From Aeromicrobium fastidiosum (GTDB taxonomy: Bacteria > Actinomycetota > Actinomycetes > Propionibacteriales > Nocardioidaceae): DNA of 64,000 nt. The notes beneath the pieces were generated by a model, which saw nothing but the letters and a program-made list of their open reading frames with translations, ran no database searches and had not been told where the DNA came from. This document shows, piece after piece, positions 1 through 8,715 of this stretch. How positions within the stretch are numbered: the first letter of the stretch is position 1; each line of letters starts with the position of its first letter. The stretch lies in NCBI RefSeq assembly GCF_017876595.1, contig NZ_JAGIOG010000001.1:3472001-3536000 (forward strand), read 5' to 3'. The position numbers and the translations under genes are program-made.

Positions 1-181
1 TGGCCTCCGGGGCTGAGATCTGTCCAGACGTCGTGCAGTCTGGCGGGACGGTCTGCGGGACGGCCTGGACGGCCCTCCGGGGAAGGTCTCCAGAGTAGTC
101 GAGCGGTCCGACGAGAATCAGCACCGCGCCGCATCCGTCCCGGCCTCCGAGCCAAAAGATCACCGCACCCATACTGGAGGC
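1..181. other. Non-coding left edge
   Basis: No convincing gene is seen here. The only notable signal is just before position 182, where CATACT is followed 6 nt later by the ATG and GGAGG lies 4 nt before it, so the next gene could use either a leaderless or a Shine-Dalgarno start. Confidence 0.5.
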
Positions 182-589
182 ATGACTGGGCACCCGGACC
201 GCGAGAAGCAGACCTACCTGAGCGTCGACGACTACCTCGCCGCGGCGACGTACGACGTCGAGCCGCGCCTGGTCGAGATGCGCCGGGTCGTCACGGAGGC
301 GTTGCCGGACGCCGAGGAGACCATCAGCCACAACATCCCGGCGTACGAGCAGCACGGGGTCGTCGTGGTGCAGTTCGCCGCGACCGGCGAGCACACCTCG
401 CTCAACTTCTTTCCGACCGCCGGCGTCCGGGTCCGGTTCGACGCCGAGCTCACGCCCTACAAGGTGACCAAGTCGGGCGTCCGGTTCCCGCACGAGGACC
501 CGCTGCCCGTCGACCTCATCGCCGACATCGCGGCGTTCAGGCTCTCCGAGGCCGCCGAGTTCGCGGCCCGGCGGCGCTCGGGTCAGTAA
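182..589 (+). CDS. DUF1801 (YdhG/YdeI-like) family protein
   Basis: A 135-residue soluble protein of the DUF1801 fold. Family members such as B. subtilis YdhG have been proposed as iron chaperones, but the biochemical role is not settled. Visible signatures are ETISHNIPAY in the middle and the C-terminal pattern YKVTKSGVRFPHEDPLP, where a Lys/Gly stretch precedes FP and PLP; both are typical of the family. There is no signal peptide or membrane segment. It ends 3 bp from the stop of the convergent ABC permease gene, so the two transcripts must overlap or share a terminator. Function beyond family membership cannot be read from the sequence. Confidence 0.8.
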   Translation: MTGHPDREKQTYLSVDDYLAAATYDVEPRLVEMRRVVTEALPDAEETISHNIPAYEQHGVVVVQFAATGEHTSLNFFPTAGVRVRFDAELTPYKVTKSGVRFPHEDPLPVDLIADIAAFRLSEAAEFAARRRSGQ

Positions 590-592
590 TCG

Positions 593-1399
593 TCAGCGGC
601 TGCTCGCGATGCGGTACTGACGGATCGACAGCGGGACGAAGACCGCGACGATGATGACGACCCAGATCAGCGTGTACAGCACGGGGTTCTGCAGCGACCA
701 GGCATCGGATGCCGCCGGCCGGCCGTTGGTGTTGCCGAACAGCTCCCGAGAGGCCTGCGTGACGGTCGACACCGGGTTCCACTCGGCGAACACCTGCAGG
801 GCCTTCGGGAACCCGTCGAGCGGCACGAACGCGTTGGACACGAACGTCAACGGCATGATGACGATGAACGAGGCGTTGTTGATGACCTCGACGCTCGGCA
901 CCAGCAGGCCGATGTAGGCCATGATCCAGCTGATCGCGTAGGCGAACACCAGGAGCAGCAGGAACCCGCCGACCGCGTCGACGACTCCCTCGCGCATGCG
1001 CCAGCCGACCAGCAGGCCCGTCAGCGCCATGATGACCAGCGACAGCACGTTGTAGACGATGTCGGACGTCGTGCGGCCCACCAGCACCGCGGAGCGTGAC
1101 ATCGGCAGCGACCGGAACCGGTCGATGATGCCCTTCTGCATGTCCTCGGCGAGGCCGGCACCCGTGAACGTCGCGCCGAACACGACGGTCTGGGCGAAGA
1201 TGCCGCCGATCAGGAACTCCCGGTAGTTGACGCCGTCGCCCGGGTCGATCGCGCCGCCGAAGACGTAGGCGAACAGCAGCACGAACATGATCGGCGAGAT
1301 CAGGACGAACACCAGGATCTCGGGGACGCGGATGATCTTGATGAGGTTGCGCTTGGCGACGACCCATCCGTCGGTCGCGTGGCGGGTCAGGGTCGTCAT
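593..1399 (-). CDS. ABC-2 type transporter permease (DrrB-like)
   Basis: A 268-residue integral membrane protein of the ABC-2 permease family, best matching DrrB-type exporters that pump out lipophilic drugs or lipids. About six hydrophobic segments are visible: near residues 28-50, 60-75, 105-135, 140-165, 170-190 and a C-terminal one near 235-255. The motif GAGLAEDMQKGIIDRFRSLP around residues 85-100 is characteristic of this family. The start ATG overlaps the stop of the upstream ATPase gene (ATGA), which means translational coupling and a two-component exporter. The substrate is unknown; daunorubicin-like specificity should not be assumed from the family name. Confidence 0.9.
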   Translation of the reverse strand: MTTLTRHATDGWVVAKRNLIKIIRVPEILVFVLISPIMFVLLFAYVFGGAIDPGDGVNYREFLIGGIFAQTVVFGATFTGAGLAEDMQKGIIDRFRSLPMSRSAVLVGRTTSDIVYNVLSLVIMALTGLLVGWRMREGVVDAVGGFLLLLVFAYAISWIMAYIGLLVPSVEVINNASFIVIMPLTFVSNAFVPLDGFPKALQVFAEWNPVSTVTQASRELFGNTNGRPAASDAWSLQNPVLYTLIWVVIIVAVFVPLSIRQYRIASSR

Positions 1400-2382
1400 G
1401 CCGGCACCTCCGTGCTCTCGTCGGAATCGTCGGTCGGTGCCGTCTCGGCGGCCCGCCCGGTCAGCGTCAGGAAGACGTCGTCGAGCGTCGGTCGACGCAG
1501 GCCGACGTCGAGCACGTCGATGCCCCGGTCGTCGAGCTCGGACAGCACCGTGCGCAGCTGCGGCACTCCCCCGACGACGGCTGCCGTGAGCTCGCGTCCG
1601 TTGTCGCCGACCTGCACCTCGCCGACCGCGACGGCGGCCAGGATGCGGGCGGCGTCGTCACGCTGGGCCGCGTCGCCCAGCAGCACCTCGATGCGCTCGC
1701 CGCCGGTCTGCGACTTGAGCTCGTCGGCCGTGCCCCGTGCGATGGCCTTGCCGTGGTCGATCACGACGATGTCGTCGGCCAGCAGGTCTGCCTCCTCGAG
1801 GTACTGCGTCGTGAGCAGCAGCGTCGACCCCGACGAGACGAGATCGCGGATGACGGTCCACATCTGCTGACGACTGCGTACGTCGAGTCCCGTCGTGGGC
1901 TCGTCGAGGATCAGCACGGGCGGGGCGGCGACCAGCGCGCCTGCGAGGTCGAGACGCCGCCGCATGCCGCCCGAGTACGTCTTGGACGGTCGGTCGCCCG
2001 CGTCGTCAAGACCGAACCGCTCGAGCAGCTCACGGGCCCGTGCGGACGCCTTGGCCTTGGGCATGCCGTAGAGCCGCCCGACCATCTGCAGGTTCTCGAA
2101 ACCCGTGAGGTGCTCGTCGACCGCCGCGTACTGGCCCGACAGGCCGATGCGCGCGCGGACGCCGTCCGGGTCCTTCGCGACGTCGATGCCGGCGATCTCG
2201 GCCGTGCCGGACGTCGCCTTGAGCAGTGTCGCGAGGATGCGCACCGCAGTGGTCTTGCCGGCGCCGTTGGGTCCGAGCAGGCCCAGCACCTTGCCCTCGG
2301 GCACATTCAGGTCGAGCCCCGAGAGGGCCTCGACCCCCTTGTACGTCTTCACCAGCCCGGTCGCCCGGATCATGTCGGCCAT
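1396..2382 (-). CDS. ABC transporter ATP-binding protein (DrrA-like)
   Basis: A 328-residue ATPase subunit that drives the exporter whose permease follows. Walker A is GPNGAGKTT near residue 38, the ABC signature is YSGGMRRRLDL near 135, and Walker B is LILDEPTTGLD near 155, followed by the switch His region. After the nucleotide-binding domain comes the roughly 100-residue C-terminal extension typical of DrrA proteins (residues about 220-320), which helps assemble the complex with DrrB. It is the first gene of a two-gene operon. An imperfect dyad sits just upstream of its start. No TetR-type regulator gene is adjacent, so any repressor would be encoded elsewhere. Confidence 0.93.
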   Translation of the reverse strand: MADMIRATGLVKTYKGVEALSGLDLNVPEGKVLGLLGPNGAGKTTAVRILATLLKATSGTAEIAGIDVAKDPDGVRARIGLSGQYAAVDEHLTGFENLQMVGRLYGMPKAKASARARELLERFGLDDAGDRPSKTYSGGMRRRLDLAGALVAAPPVLILDEPTTGLDVRSRQQMWTVIRDLVSSGSTLLLTTQYLEEADLLADDIVVIDHGKAIARGTADELKSQTGGERIEVLLGDAAQRDDAARILAAVAVGEVQVGDNGRELTAAVVGGVPQLRTVLSELDDRGIDVLDVGLRRPTLDDVFLTLTGRAAETAPTDDSDESTEVPA

Positions 2383-2392
2383 GCGTCAGACA

Positions 2393-2424
2393 CCTCTCAG
2401 TATTCCTATCAGGAACATCAGAGG
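2393..2424. promoter_or_regulatory. Imperfect dyad upstream of the ABC exporter operon
   Basis: Outer arms CCTCT (2393-2397) and AGAGG (2420-2424) enclose inner arms TTCCT (2403-2407) and AGGAA (2411-2415). It lies 10-40 bp upstream of the ATPase start, where a TetR- or MarR-type operator would be expected. The two arm pairs are offset by one base, so the symmetry is not perfect. Confidence 0.35.
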
Positions 2425-2475
2425 TCATCATGCCGCACACCACCGACAGAACGCGAGACCCGACGTCACGGCCCG

Positions 2476-3807
2476 TCAGGCACGCAGCCACTTCTGCGTC
2501 GCGGCGAACAATCCGTCCTCGTCGACGCCGAGAACTGAGGCCACCGTGTCGGCGTCGTCGTTGCCGTAGAAGGTGCTCGCCACCTCGATGACCCGCTCGC
2601 GGCCTTCGGTGCGGGCCAGGTGCTCGAACACCGCTGCCCCGCACTCGTAGTTCAGACCGTCGGGATCGTCCGTGTAGAACTCCTCGACCGCGGACCTGGG
2701 CATCCGCCGCCGGAACCCCGGGAAGGAACGGGCGATGGCATCACGCTGCTGCTGGAACGCGCCGGCGTCGGCTTGGTTCTCGACCCACCGAGCCAGTCCT
2801 TCGACCACCCAGCGCGGGGCGTCACGACCCCACTGGTTGGCCAGCGCGTGCACTGCCTCGTGACACGCCACGTCGCCGACCGAACCGGACTCGAAGGCGC
2901 TGGGATTGACGGCGATGCGCGCCGTGGCCACCGGCTGCCCGTCACCGACGACGGCGACGGTCTGCCCCTGGGCGAGCTCGGCCGGATCGACGTAGAGGTG
3001 CGAATAGGCCACCCCTTGGGCCTCGATGAGGTTCGAGCCACCCCACAGCGTGTCGCGAACCTCGTCCCACGCCACCGCGATGAACACCTTCTCGACCCCC
3101 GCCGGCCTGGGCATGAGGTCGAACGCCCGCGCGACACCCGCGTCGAACTCCGTCACGGACCGCCGCACCACGTCACGGTCCTGGGACCTGAAGGCAAGGA
3201 CCGCATGGTCGGTGACGGCGATGTCGACCTTCGCGACGTCCCAGATCGCTGGAGCGAATCCCTCTGGTGTCTCGCTCACCCGGTCGATCACGAGGGGTGC
3301 CGTCGCCGAGTCCTTGACGAAGGTGGCGTCGAAGACCTCCACGACGTCTCTGGAGTCACAGTCACGGATGCGGTGACCGAACACCACGTTGCTGCGGTAC
3401 TCGAGCGGTCCACCCGAGGAGTTGCGGGCTCGCCCCTCGGGCAGCCCCACGAAGAACTCGCCGGAGACGATGTCGTTGCGCTCGAAGTTGTCCAGGCGAT
3501 AGGCCCAGCGCTCACGGAGATCCTTGTCGCCTGGCGTCACGGTCGTCGCCCCGACCAGCTCGAGCAGGCGGTCGAGGTCTCGGCCCTCGAACGCGGCGTT
3601 GAGCGCTGCCACCAGCACCGCGACGTCCTTGGGGGTGACGGCGTTGCCGGCGTCCTGCTCGTTGATGACCGGCCCGTCGTCCTGCTTCGCGGTCGGCACG
3701 ATCTTCGTGCCGTCGGACCCGCCACCGCAGGCAGACAGGAACATCAGTCCCGCAGAACCCATGAGGAGGGTCCGGCGGTGGACGTGCACGGTTTCTTGGT
3801 CAGTCAC
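2476..3807 (-). CDS. Lipoprotein with HExxH metallopeptidase (peptidase MA-like) domain
   Basis: A 443-residue predicted exported lipoprotein. The N-terminus has HRRTLLMG followed by a hydrophobic stretch and the lipobox LSAC at about residue 27, so export may be by Tat. A central domain of unknown function is followed by a zinc peptidase motif, HEAVH at about residues 316-320, then WVVEG 15 residues later whose Glu would be the third ligand (HExxH-x15-E, as in peptidase MA-like gluzincins). The start is GTG with AGGAG upstream. It lies 9 bp downstream of the beta-propeller lipoprotein, probably in one operon. A second protein with the same ligand spacing is encoded at 49684-50934. The substrate is unknown. 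Confidence 0.75.
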   Translation of the reverse strand: MTDQETVHVHRRTLLMGSAGLMFLSACGGGSDGTKIVPTAKQDDGPVINEQDAGNAVTPKDVAVLVAALNAAFEGRDLDRLLELVGATTVTPGDKDLRERWAYRLDNFERNDIVSGEFFVGLPEGRARNSSGGPLEYRSNVVFGHRIRDCDSRDVVEVFDATFVKDSATAPLVIDRVSETPEGFAPAIWDVAKVDIAVTDHAVLAFRSQDRDVVRRSVTEFDAGVARAFDLMPRPAGVEKVFIAVAWDEVRDTLWGGSNLIEAQGVAYSHLYVDPAELAQGQTVAVVGDGQPVATARIAVNPSAFESGSVGDVACHEAVHALANQWGRDAPRWVVEGLARWVENQADAGAFQQQRDAIARSFPGFRRRMPRSAVEEFYTDDPDGLNYECGAAVFEHLARTEGRERVIEVASTFYGNDDADTVASVLGVDEDGLFAATQKWLRA

Positions 3808-3816
3808 GTCCGACTC

Positions 3817-5334
3817 CTACCTCTGCTTGGGCCAGCTGAACAGGCCGATGTCGTAGACGTCTGCGCCATCGGCACCGGGGGCTTCACCGACGAGTTCTGC
3901 GCCGAGGTCGTCGACGAAGTTGCGCGTGAGCGCGATACCTCCGGGGAAGGGCACCACGACCGGGTCGAGGGTCAGACCGGTCCGGTACTTCTCGGGCACC
4001 GGCCACCGCCCGACCACGGCACCGGTCTTGGCGTCGAGCGCGAAGACCTCGACCGAGCTCTGTCCCGAAGCCGTCGCGATGACGTACCGGCCATCCGAGG
4101 TCAGCGACTTGGGCCGGACAACGACCCGATACCGGTCGCCGTCAGGCACCCCGTCGACCAGTAGCTCTGCAGCGTCGAACCGCCAGACGAGCTTGCCGCT
4201 GGTCATCGAGTACCGCGCGATGCTGCGCACCTGTGGCATGACGAGGTCGCCGTCGACCGCCAGCGTCTGGTCATTCTCGAGCGCGTACAGACTGGGTTGA
4301 TCCGCGGGCACCTCCTGATCGACCCCGTCGGCCTGGGTGACGCTGCCGATGACCTTGCCCGTCGTGGCGTCCAGCTGAGCGATGCTGTTCCTCACACCGT
4401 CCTCGGCGTAGATCCATGTGCCGTCGTGAGGTGACAGCGACATCAGACAGTCGCTGGACGACCTTCCCGGGAACACCGAGCTGAAGCGGGTCGTCCAGGA
4501 CTTCTCGAACGCCGGCAAGGCAAAGCCGCTGATCGTGCAGGCGCTGTCGCCGTCGGCATCATCACCGGTCGCGACGACGAGTACAGGGGCCGCGGCAGCC
4601 GGGCTGACGCTCTTGACGTCCGTCCCGAGTACCGCCTTGAGGACCGGCTTGCCGTCGTCTACCGCATACATGCCGACGTCCTCGGAACGCCCGACCTGGC
4701 CCAGAAGATGGTCGGTCTTGCCGATCGTCACGATGTCGTCGTCAGCCGAGTACAGCGCCTGCTCGGTGTCGTCCTCGGCGGCCAGCTGGCCGAGATCGAC
4801 GTCCGTCAGCACTTTCCCATCGGCCACTGACACCGTCGCAAGCCCTTCACAGCCGGCTCCGTCGGTGTCGTACAGCACGGTGAACGTCTTGACGTCCGCG
4901 GTCTCTGGTTGGGACAGCGAGCAGGTGGTCCCCGTGCCCATGTCGAGCTTGGCGGTCCAGAGCGTCTTGCCGGTCTTGGGGTCGTAGCCGGACACGTTGG
5001 CGACCGAGTAGGCCACGACGACGTCGTCGGTCACCAAGGCACCGGAGCGGCCCTCGGCCGCCAGCGCCTGGACGCTCTGGCCCACTTGGTCGTCCAGCTG
5101 GTCCGATGCCTTCACCAGGCCCACAGGCTCGAGGGCGGGACCGGTGGCAAGCCCTCGTGCCGACGGGGGCGTGCTCGGGAGAATGATCGACGAGGCCGTG
5201 TCGTCCTTCTTGTCGCGCGCTTCGCTCCCGTCATCACCGCCGCCGCTGCAGCCGGCCAGCACGAGCGCGGCACCCGTCAGGACGACCCACCACCGCGCGC
5301 GCGATGTCGATGACGCTTGTGCCAACATGCCCAT
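3817..5334 (-). CDS. PQQ-like beta-propeller lipoprotein
   Basis: A 505-residue lipoprotein: a charged start, a hydrophobic segment and the lipobox LAGC near residue 29, then a Gly/Ser-rich linker. The rest consists of repeated blades with motifs such as DPKTGKTLWTA, TSGKLVWRFD and DAKTGAVVGRWP, which are the signature of PQQ-dehydrogenase/BamB-like seven- or eight-bladed propellers. No enzyme active site is visible, so it is likely an extracytoplasmic binding or scaffold protein. A candidate -10 (TAGTCT, 5369-5374) lies 34 bp upstream of the ATG, leaving a short leader with a purine-rich GGGGGAAG ribosome site. The HExxH lipoprotein gene follows directly. Confidence 0.8.
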   Translation of the reverse strand: MGMLAQASSTSRARWWVVLTGAALVLAGCSGGGDDGSEARDKKDDTASSIILPSTPPSARGLATGPALEPVGLVKASDQLDDQVGQSVQALAAEGRSGALVTDDVVVAYSVANVSGYDPKTGKTLWTAKLDMGTGTTCSLSQPETADVKTFTVLYDTDGAGCEGLATVSVADGKVLTDVDLGQLAAEDDTEQALYSADDDIVTIGKTDHLLGQVGRSEDVGMYAVDDGKPVLKAVLGTDVKSVSPAAAAPVLVVATGDDADGDSACTISGFALPAFEKSWTTRFSSVFPGRSSSDCLMSLSPHDGTWIYAEDGVRNSIAQLDATTGKVIGSVTQADGVDQEVPADQPSLYALENDQTLAVDGDLVMPQVRSIARYSMTSGKLVWRFDAAELLVDGVPDGDRYRVVVRPKSLTSDGRYVIATASGQSSVEVFALDAKTGAVVGRWPVPEKYRTGLTLDPVVVPFPGGIALTRNFVDDLGAELVGEAPGADGADVYDIGLFSWPKQR

Positions 5335-5388
5335 GTCTTCCCCCGACGCTCGACACCTGTCTGGTGGAAGACTAGCTGTCTTCGGCTG

Positions 5389-6612
5389 TCACACCTGGCG
5401 GTAGCTGCTCAGGAAGTTGCCGAGGCGCTGGATGGCCTCGGCGAGGTCGCGGGCCCACGGCAGCGTCACGATGCGCAGGTGGTCGGGATCGGGCCAGTTG
5501 AAGCCCGTGCCCTGCGTCAGCAGGATCTTCTCCTGCAGCAGCAGGTCGAGCACGAGCTGCTGGTCGTCCTTGACCGGGTGGACCTCGGGGTCCAGCCGCG
5601 GGAAGGCGTACAGCGCACCCTTGGGGGTGACGACGCTGACGCCGGGGATCTTGCGCAGCTCGTCGACCGCGGTGTCGCGCTGCTCGAGCAGGCGTCCGCC
5701 GGGCAGGATCAGCTCCTTGATCGACTGGTATCCGCCGAGCGCCACCTGGATCGCGTTCTGCGCCGGCACGTTGGGGCACAGCCGCATCGAGCACAGCAGC
5801 GTGATGCCCTCGAGGTAGTCCTGCGCCCGCTGCAGCGGACCCGTGACGACGAGCCACCCCGCGCGGTAGCCGCACACCCGGTACGCCTTCGACAGGCCGT
5901 TGAACGTCAGGGTCAGCACGTCGGGGGCGACGCTCGCCAGCGGGATGTGCACCGCGTCGTCGTAGAGGATCTTGTCGTAGATCTCGTCGGCCATCAGCAC
6001 GAGGTCGTGGCGGCGGGCCAGGTCGGCGATGCCGGCCAGCGTCTCGCGCGAGTAGACCGCACCCGTCGGGTTGTTGGGGTTGATCACGACGATGACCTTG
6101 GTGCGGTCGGTGATCTTGGACTCGAGGTCGGCCAGGTCGGGGTTCCAGTCGTCCTGCTCGTCGCAGCGGTAGTGCACCGGCACGCCGCCCGCGAGGTTGG
6201 TGACCGCGGTCCACAGCGGGTAGTCGGGGACGGGGATCAGCACCTCGTCGCCGTTGTCGAGCAGCGCCTGCAGCGCGATCTGGATCAGCTCGGAGACCCC
6301 GTTGCCGATCCACACGTCGTCGACGTCGATCTCCGGGAAGCCGTCCTGCAGCTGGTAGTGGTGCACGACCGCGCGACGGGCCGACTGGATGCCGCGCGAG
6401 TCGGAGTATCCGGCCGAGCCGGGCAGTGCCGCGATGACGTCCTGCAGGATCTCGGCGGGCGCGTCGAAGCCGAACGGCTGCGGGTTGCCGATGTTGAGCT
6501 TGAGGATGCGGTGGCCCTCGGCCTCCAGCTGGGCGGCTCGCGTGCTGACGGGTCCGCGGATGTCGTAGAGGACATCCCTGAGCTTCTCGGACTGGCGCAC
6601 GATGGAGGACAT
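5389..6612 (-). CDS. Class I pyridoxal-phosphate aminotransferase (AlaA-like)
   Basis: A 407-residue cytosolic aminotransferase of the fold-type I aspartate aminotransferase family. NPNNPTGAVYS near residue 180 is the cofactor/substrate-binding signature. The Lys in GLSKAYRVCGYRAGW (near residue 245) is the expected Schiff-base lysine, and the final Arg of that segment also fits the family. Length and the N-terminal pattern LNIGNPQPFGFDAP closely resemble AlaA/YfbQ-type glutamate-pyruvate aminotransferases, so alanine synthesis is the likely role. It stands alone, separated from rluD by a palindromic repeat. Confidence 0.88.
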   Translation of the reverse strand: MSSIVRQSEKLRDVLYDIRGPVSTRAAQLEAEGHRILKLNIGNPQPFGFDAPAEILQDVIAALPGSAGYSDSRGIQSARRAVVHHYQLQDGFPEIDVDDVWIGNGVSELIQIALQALLDNGDEVLIPVPDYPLWTAVTNLAGGVPVHYRCDEQDDWNPDLADLESKITDRTKVIVVINPNNPTGAVYSRETLAGIADLARRHDLVLMADEIYDKILYDDAVHIPLASVAPDVLTLTFNGLSKAYRVCGYRAGWLVVTGPLQRAQDYLEGITLLCSMRLCPNVPAQNAIQVALGGYQSIKELILPGGRLLEQRDTAVDELRKIPGVSVVTPKGALYAFPRLDPEVHPVKDDQQLVLDLLLQEKILLTQGTGFNWPDPDHLRIVTLPWARDLAEAIQRLGNFLSSYRQV

Positions 6613-6665
6613 GGCGACATTCTTCCATCCGGCGAACTGCCGCCACGCGCGAGTGGTGCGTTCAC

Positions 6666-6732
6666 GTCCCCGAATGGTGCGTCGTGGACCGACACGCCGT
6701 CTCAGAGTGTCCAGGCCGCACCACTCGGGGAC
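6666..6732. repeat. 67-bp intergenic palindrome (type A)
   Basis: The arms GTCCCCGAATGGTGCG (6666-6681) and CGCACCACTCGGGGAC (6717-6732) match at 15 of 16 positions. The stem continues internally with TGGAC/GTCCA (6685-6689 and 6709-6713) around the same centre. An extra partial copy, GAGTGGTGCG, precedes it at 6651-6660. It lies between the end of rluD and the start of the aminotransferase gene and may serve as the rluD terminator, although no T-tract follows. Confidence 0.8.
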
Positions 6733-6741
6733 AGGGGTGGG

Positions 6742-7713
6742 TCAGCGAGGCAGGGGGTTGTCGTCGATCGTGCGGACGATCTCGAGGGCGTGCACGAGAT
6801 CGGCCGGATAGGGCGACTCGAACTCGACGTACTCGCCCGTGCGCGGGTGGATGAAGCCCAGCTTGTGGGCATGCAGCCACTGCCGGTCGAGGTCGACGCG
6901 CTTGGCCAGCGTGGGGTCGGCCCCGTACATCAGGTCGCCGACGCAGGGGTGGTGGACAGCGCTCATGTGGACGCGGATCTGGTGCGTGCGGCCCGTCTCG
7001 AGCTTGATCGTGAGCAGGCTCGCGAAGCGGTGCGCCTCGAGGGTGTCGTAGTGCGTGATGCTGTCGCGGCCGCCGTCCTTGACCGTGAACTTGAAGTCGT
7101 GGCGGGGGTGCCGCGCGATGGGGGCGTCGATCGTGCCGGTGTGCGGGTCGGGGTGGCCCTGCACCAGCGCGTGGTACGTCTTGTCGACGACCCGGTCGCG
7201 GAACGCCTGCTTGAGCACGGTGTAGGCGTGCTCGGACTTGGCCACGGCCATGAGTCCGCTGGTGCCGACGTCGAGACGGTGGACGATGCCCTGACGCTCG
7301 GGTGCCCCGGACGTCGAGATGCGGATGCCGACACCGGCCAGGTGGTCGAGCACGGTCGGGCCGCTCCAGCCGACGGACGGGTGCGCTGCGACGCCGACCG
7401 GCTTGTCGACGACGACGATGTCGTCGTCCTGGAACACGATGCGCATGCCCTCGACCTCGGTGGCGACGACGACAGCGCGGCGCGGGGCCGGGATCGACGC
7501 CTCGAGCACCGAGCCGGCCATGACGCGGTCGGACTTGGCGGGCGTGTCGCCATCGAGCGTCACGTGCCCCTCGGCCACGAGTTCGCTGGCGCGGGTGCGC
7601 GACAACCCCAGCAAGCGGGCCAAGGCGCTGTCGACCCGCTCGCCCTCGAGGCCCTCGGGCACCTGGATGACCCGGTGCTCGAGCTGCGTGTCGGTGCCGT
7701 GGTCGGCCGTCAT
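6742..7713 (-). CDS. rluD: Pseudouridine synthase, RluA/RluD family
   Basis: A 323-residue RNA pseudouridine synthase. An N-terminal S4 RNA-binding domain (residues about 15-75, ending in [12 protein letters not shown]) precedes the catalytic domain, which contains [16 protein letters not shown] near residue 140; its Asp is the catalytic residue of the RluA group. The C-terminal motif [12 protein letters not shown] is also diagnostic. The likely role is isomerising uridines in 23S rRNA, as RluD does for helix 69, but the exact sites cannot be read. The ATG overlaps the lspA stop (ATGA). A longer reading starting near 7935 would run inside lspA and is rejected. Confidence 0.92.
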   Translation of the reverse strand: MTADHGTDTQLEHRVIQVPEGLEGERVDSALARLLGLSRTRASELVAEGHVTLDGDTPAKSDRVMAGSVLEASIPAPRRAVVVATEVEGMRIVFQDDDIVVVDKPVGVAAHPSVGWSGPTVLDHLAGVGIRISTSGAPERQGIVHRLDVGTSGLMAVAKSEHAYTVLKQAFRDRVVDKTYHALVQGHPDPHTGTIDAPIARHPRHDFKFTVKDGGRDSITHYDTLEAHRFASLLTIKLETGRTHQIRVHMSAVHHPCVGDLMYGADPTLAKRVDLDRQWLHAHKLGFIHPRTGEYVEFESPYPADLVHALEIVRTIDDNPLPR

Positions 7714-8258
7714 GACTTCTCCTCGCGAGTGCCGTCGATGCGCACGCCACGCCACGCACGCCAGACGATGATGAGTGCGGCCAGCGTCAGCGCGATGTCG
7801 GCGACGTTGCCCACGAAGACCCCGTAGTCGATGAAGTCGACTACGTGTCCCTTGAGCGGCGACGGCTCGCGGAAGATGCGGTCCATGAGGTTGCCGAGCG
7901 CGCCGGCCAGCAGCAGGCCGAGGCCCACGGCCCAACCGCGGTCGCGCAGGCGTGGGGCGATGCGGATGACGCCGATGCAGACCGCGATCGCGATGAGGCT
8001 GAGCACCAGCGTGAACCCGGCACCCGTGCTGAGCGCGGCACCCGGGTTGCGCAGAAAGCTCAGCGACAGCAGACCCGGGATGAGCTCGATCGAGTCGCGA
8101 CCCTGGAGCTTCTCGACGGCCAGGACCTTGGTGACCTGGTCGAGGACGAGTGCCACGAGCGCGACGGCCGCGAACAGCCGTACGTGTGTCCTCGTGGTCG
8201 CACCCTGGTCGTCGCCAGGGTTCAGCGACGCTCCTCGCGCTGCTTGCATGTCATGCAC
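7710..8258 (-). CDS. lspA: Lipoprotein signal peptidase (signal peptidase II)
   Basis: A 182-residue membrane aspartyl protease that removes signal peptides from prolipoproteins after diacylglyceryl transfer; the lipoproteins in this window would be substrates. Four hydrophobic segments are seen. Conserved boxes are LDQVTK near residue 40, [10 protein letters not shown] near 70, GNLMDR near 122 and VVDFIDYG followed by NVADIA near 140-155. The two catalytic Asp residues lie in the last two boxes. The gene starts 37 bp inside the 3' end of the traR-like gene; no better in-frame start was found downstream. It is coupled to rluD, an arrangement common in actinobacteria. Confidence 0.95.
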   Translation of the reverse strand: MHDMQAARGASLNPGDDQGATTRTHVRLFAAVALVALVLDQVTKVLAVEKLQGRDSIELIPGLLSLSFLRNPGAALSTGAGFTLVLSLIAIAVCIGVIRIAPRLRDRGWAVGLGLLLAGALGNLMDRIFREPSPLKGHVVDFIDYGVFVGNVADIALTLAALIIVWRAWRGVRIDGTREEKS

Positions 8259-8623
8259 AGTGTGGCACGCGGGAACGCCATCAGACGATTCTTGCCGATC
8301 GGCTCACCGCAGAACTCGCACTGGCCGTAGGTGCCCTTCTCGAGCCGGTCGAGGGCCTTCTCGGTCTGCAGCAGCAGCTCGCTCTGGTTGGCGCGCAACG
8401 ACATCTCGGCATCGCGCTCGAGGCCCTTGGACCCCACGTCGGCCTGGTCGTTGCCGGCTCCGTCGACGCCGTCGCGGAGCAGGTCCTGCAGCTCACGCGC
8501 GGACTGGTCGAGCTCGACCTTGAGGCGCACGAGGTCACCCTCCAGCTCGCTGCGGACCTCCTTGGTCTCGGCTGCGGTCCAGGGGGTCTCGTCCGCTCGC
8601 ACGGCGAGCTTGGTGTTTGGCAT
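8222..8623 (-). CDS. TraR/DksA-type zinc-finger protein
   Basis: A 133-residue protein of the DksA/TraR C4 zinc-finger family. The N-terminal half (residues about 20-95) is a charged helical, probably coiled-coil, region. The C-terminus holds [11 protein letters not shown] and LCMTCKQ, giving the CxxC...CxxC zinc site. DksA relatives bind the RNA polymerase secondary channel; actinobacterial homologues of this size are often annotated as regulators without a tested role. It overlaps lspA by 37 bp and heads a traR-lspA-rluD operon. A TAACCT -10 box (8630-8635) lies 6 nt from the ATG, so the mRNA is probably leaderless. Confidence 0.88.
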   Translation of the reverse strand: MPNTKLAVRADETPWTAAETKEVRSELEGDLVRLKVELDQSARELQDLLRDGVDGAGNDQADVGSKGLERDAEMSLRANQSELLLQTEKALDRLEKGTYGQCEFCGEPIGKNRLMAFPRATLCMTCKQREERR

Positions 8624-8629
8624 GCACGA

Positions 8630-8635
8630 AGGTTA
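8630..8635 (-). promoter_or_regulatory. -10 box of a leaderless promoter (traR-lspA-rluD operon)
   Basis: On the minus strand TAACCT fits TANNNT and lies 6 nt before the ATG at 8623, so transcription would start at or next to the start codon. Confidence 0.6.
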
Positions 8636-8702
8636 GACCCCTGTCAGGACAAAGCCAACTCGAACGACGTCGCACCGCCGAGGGCGACGGCAGTGACACC
8701 CG

Positions 8703-8708
8703 TAGAAT
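8703..8708 (+). promoter_or_regulatory. -10 box of a leaderless promoter (ileS)
   Basis: TAGAAT lies 7 nt before the GTG at 8716. It decides the ileS start and leaves no room for a leader RNA or T-box. Confidence 0.65.
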
Positions 8709-8715
8709 TGGACGG

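Noticed and set aside
5317-7827. An open reading frame of more than 800 codons on the plus strand, antisense to the aminotransferase and rluD genes
   Set aside because: It covers recognisable genes on the minus strand, has Val/Asp/Arg/Gln-biased composition typical of a high-GC antisense frame, and shows no domain motif.
8624-8715. T-box riboswitch before ileS
   Set aside because: The gap is too short and a TAGAAT box lies 7 nt from the start codon; no T-box consensus is present.
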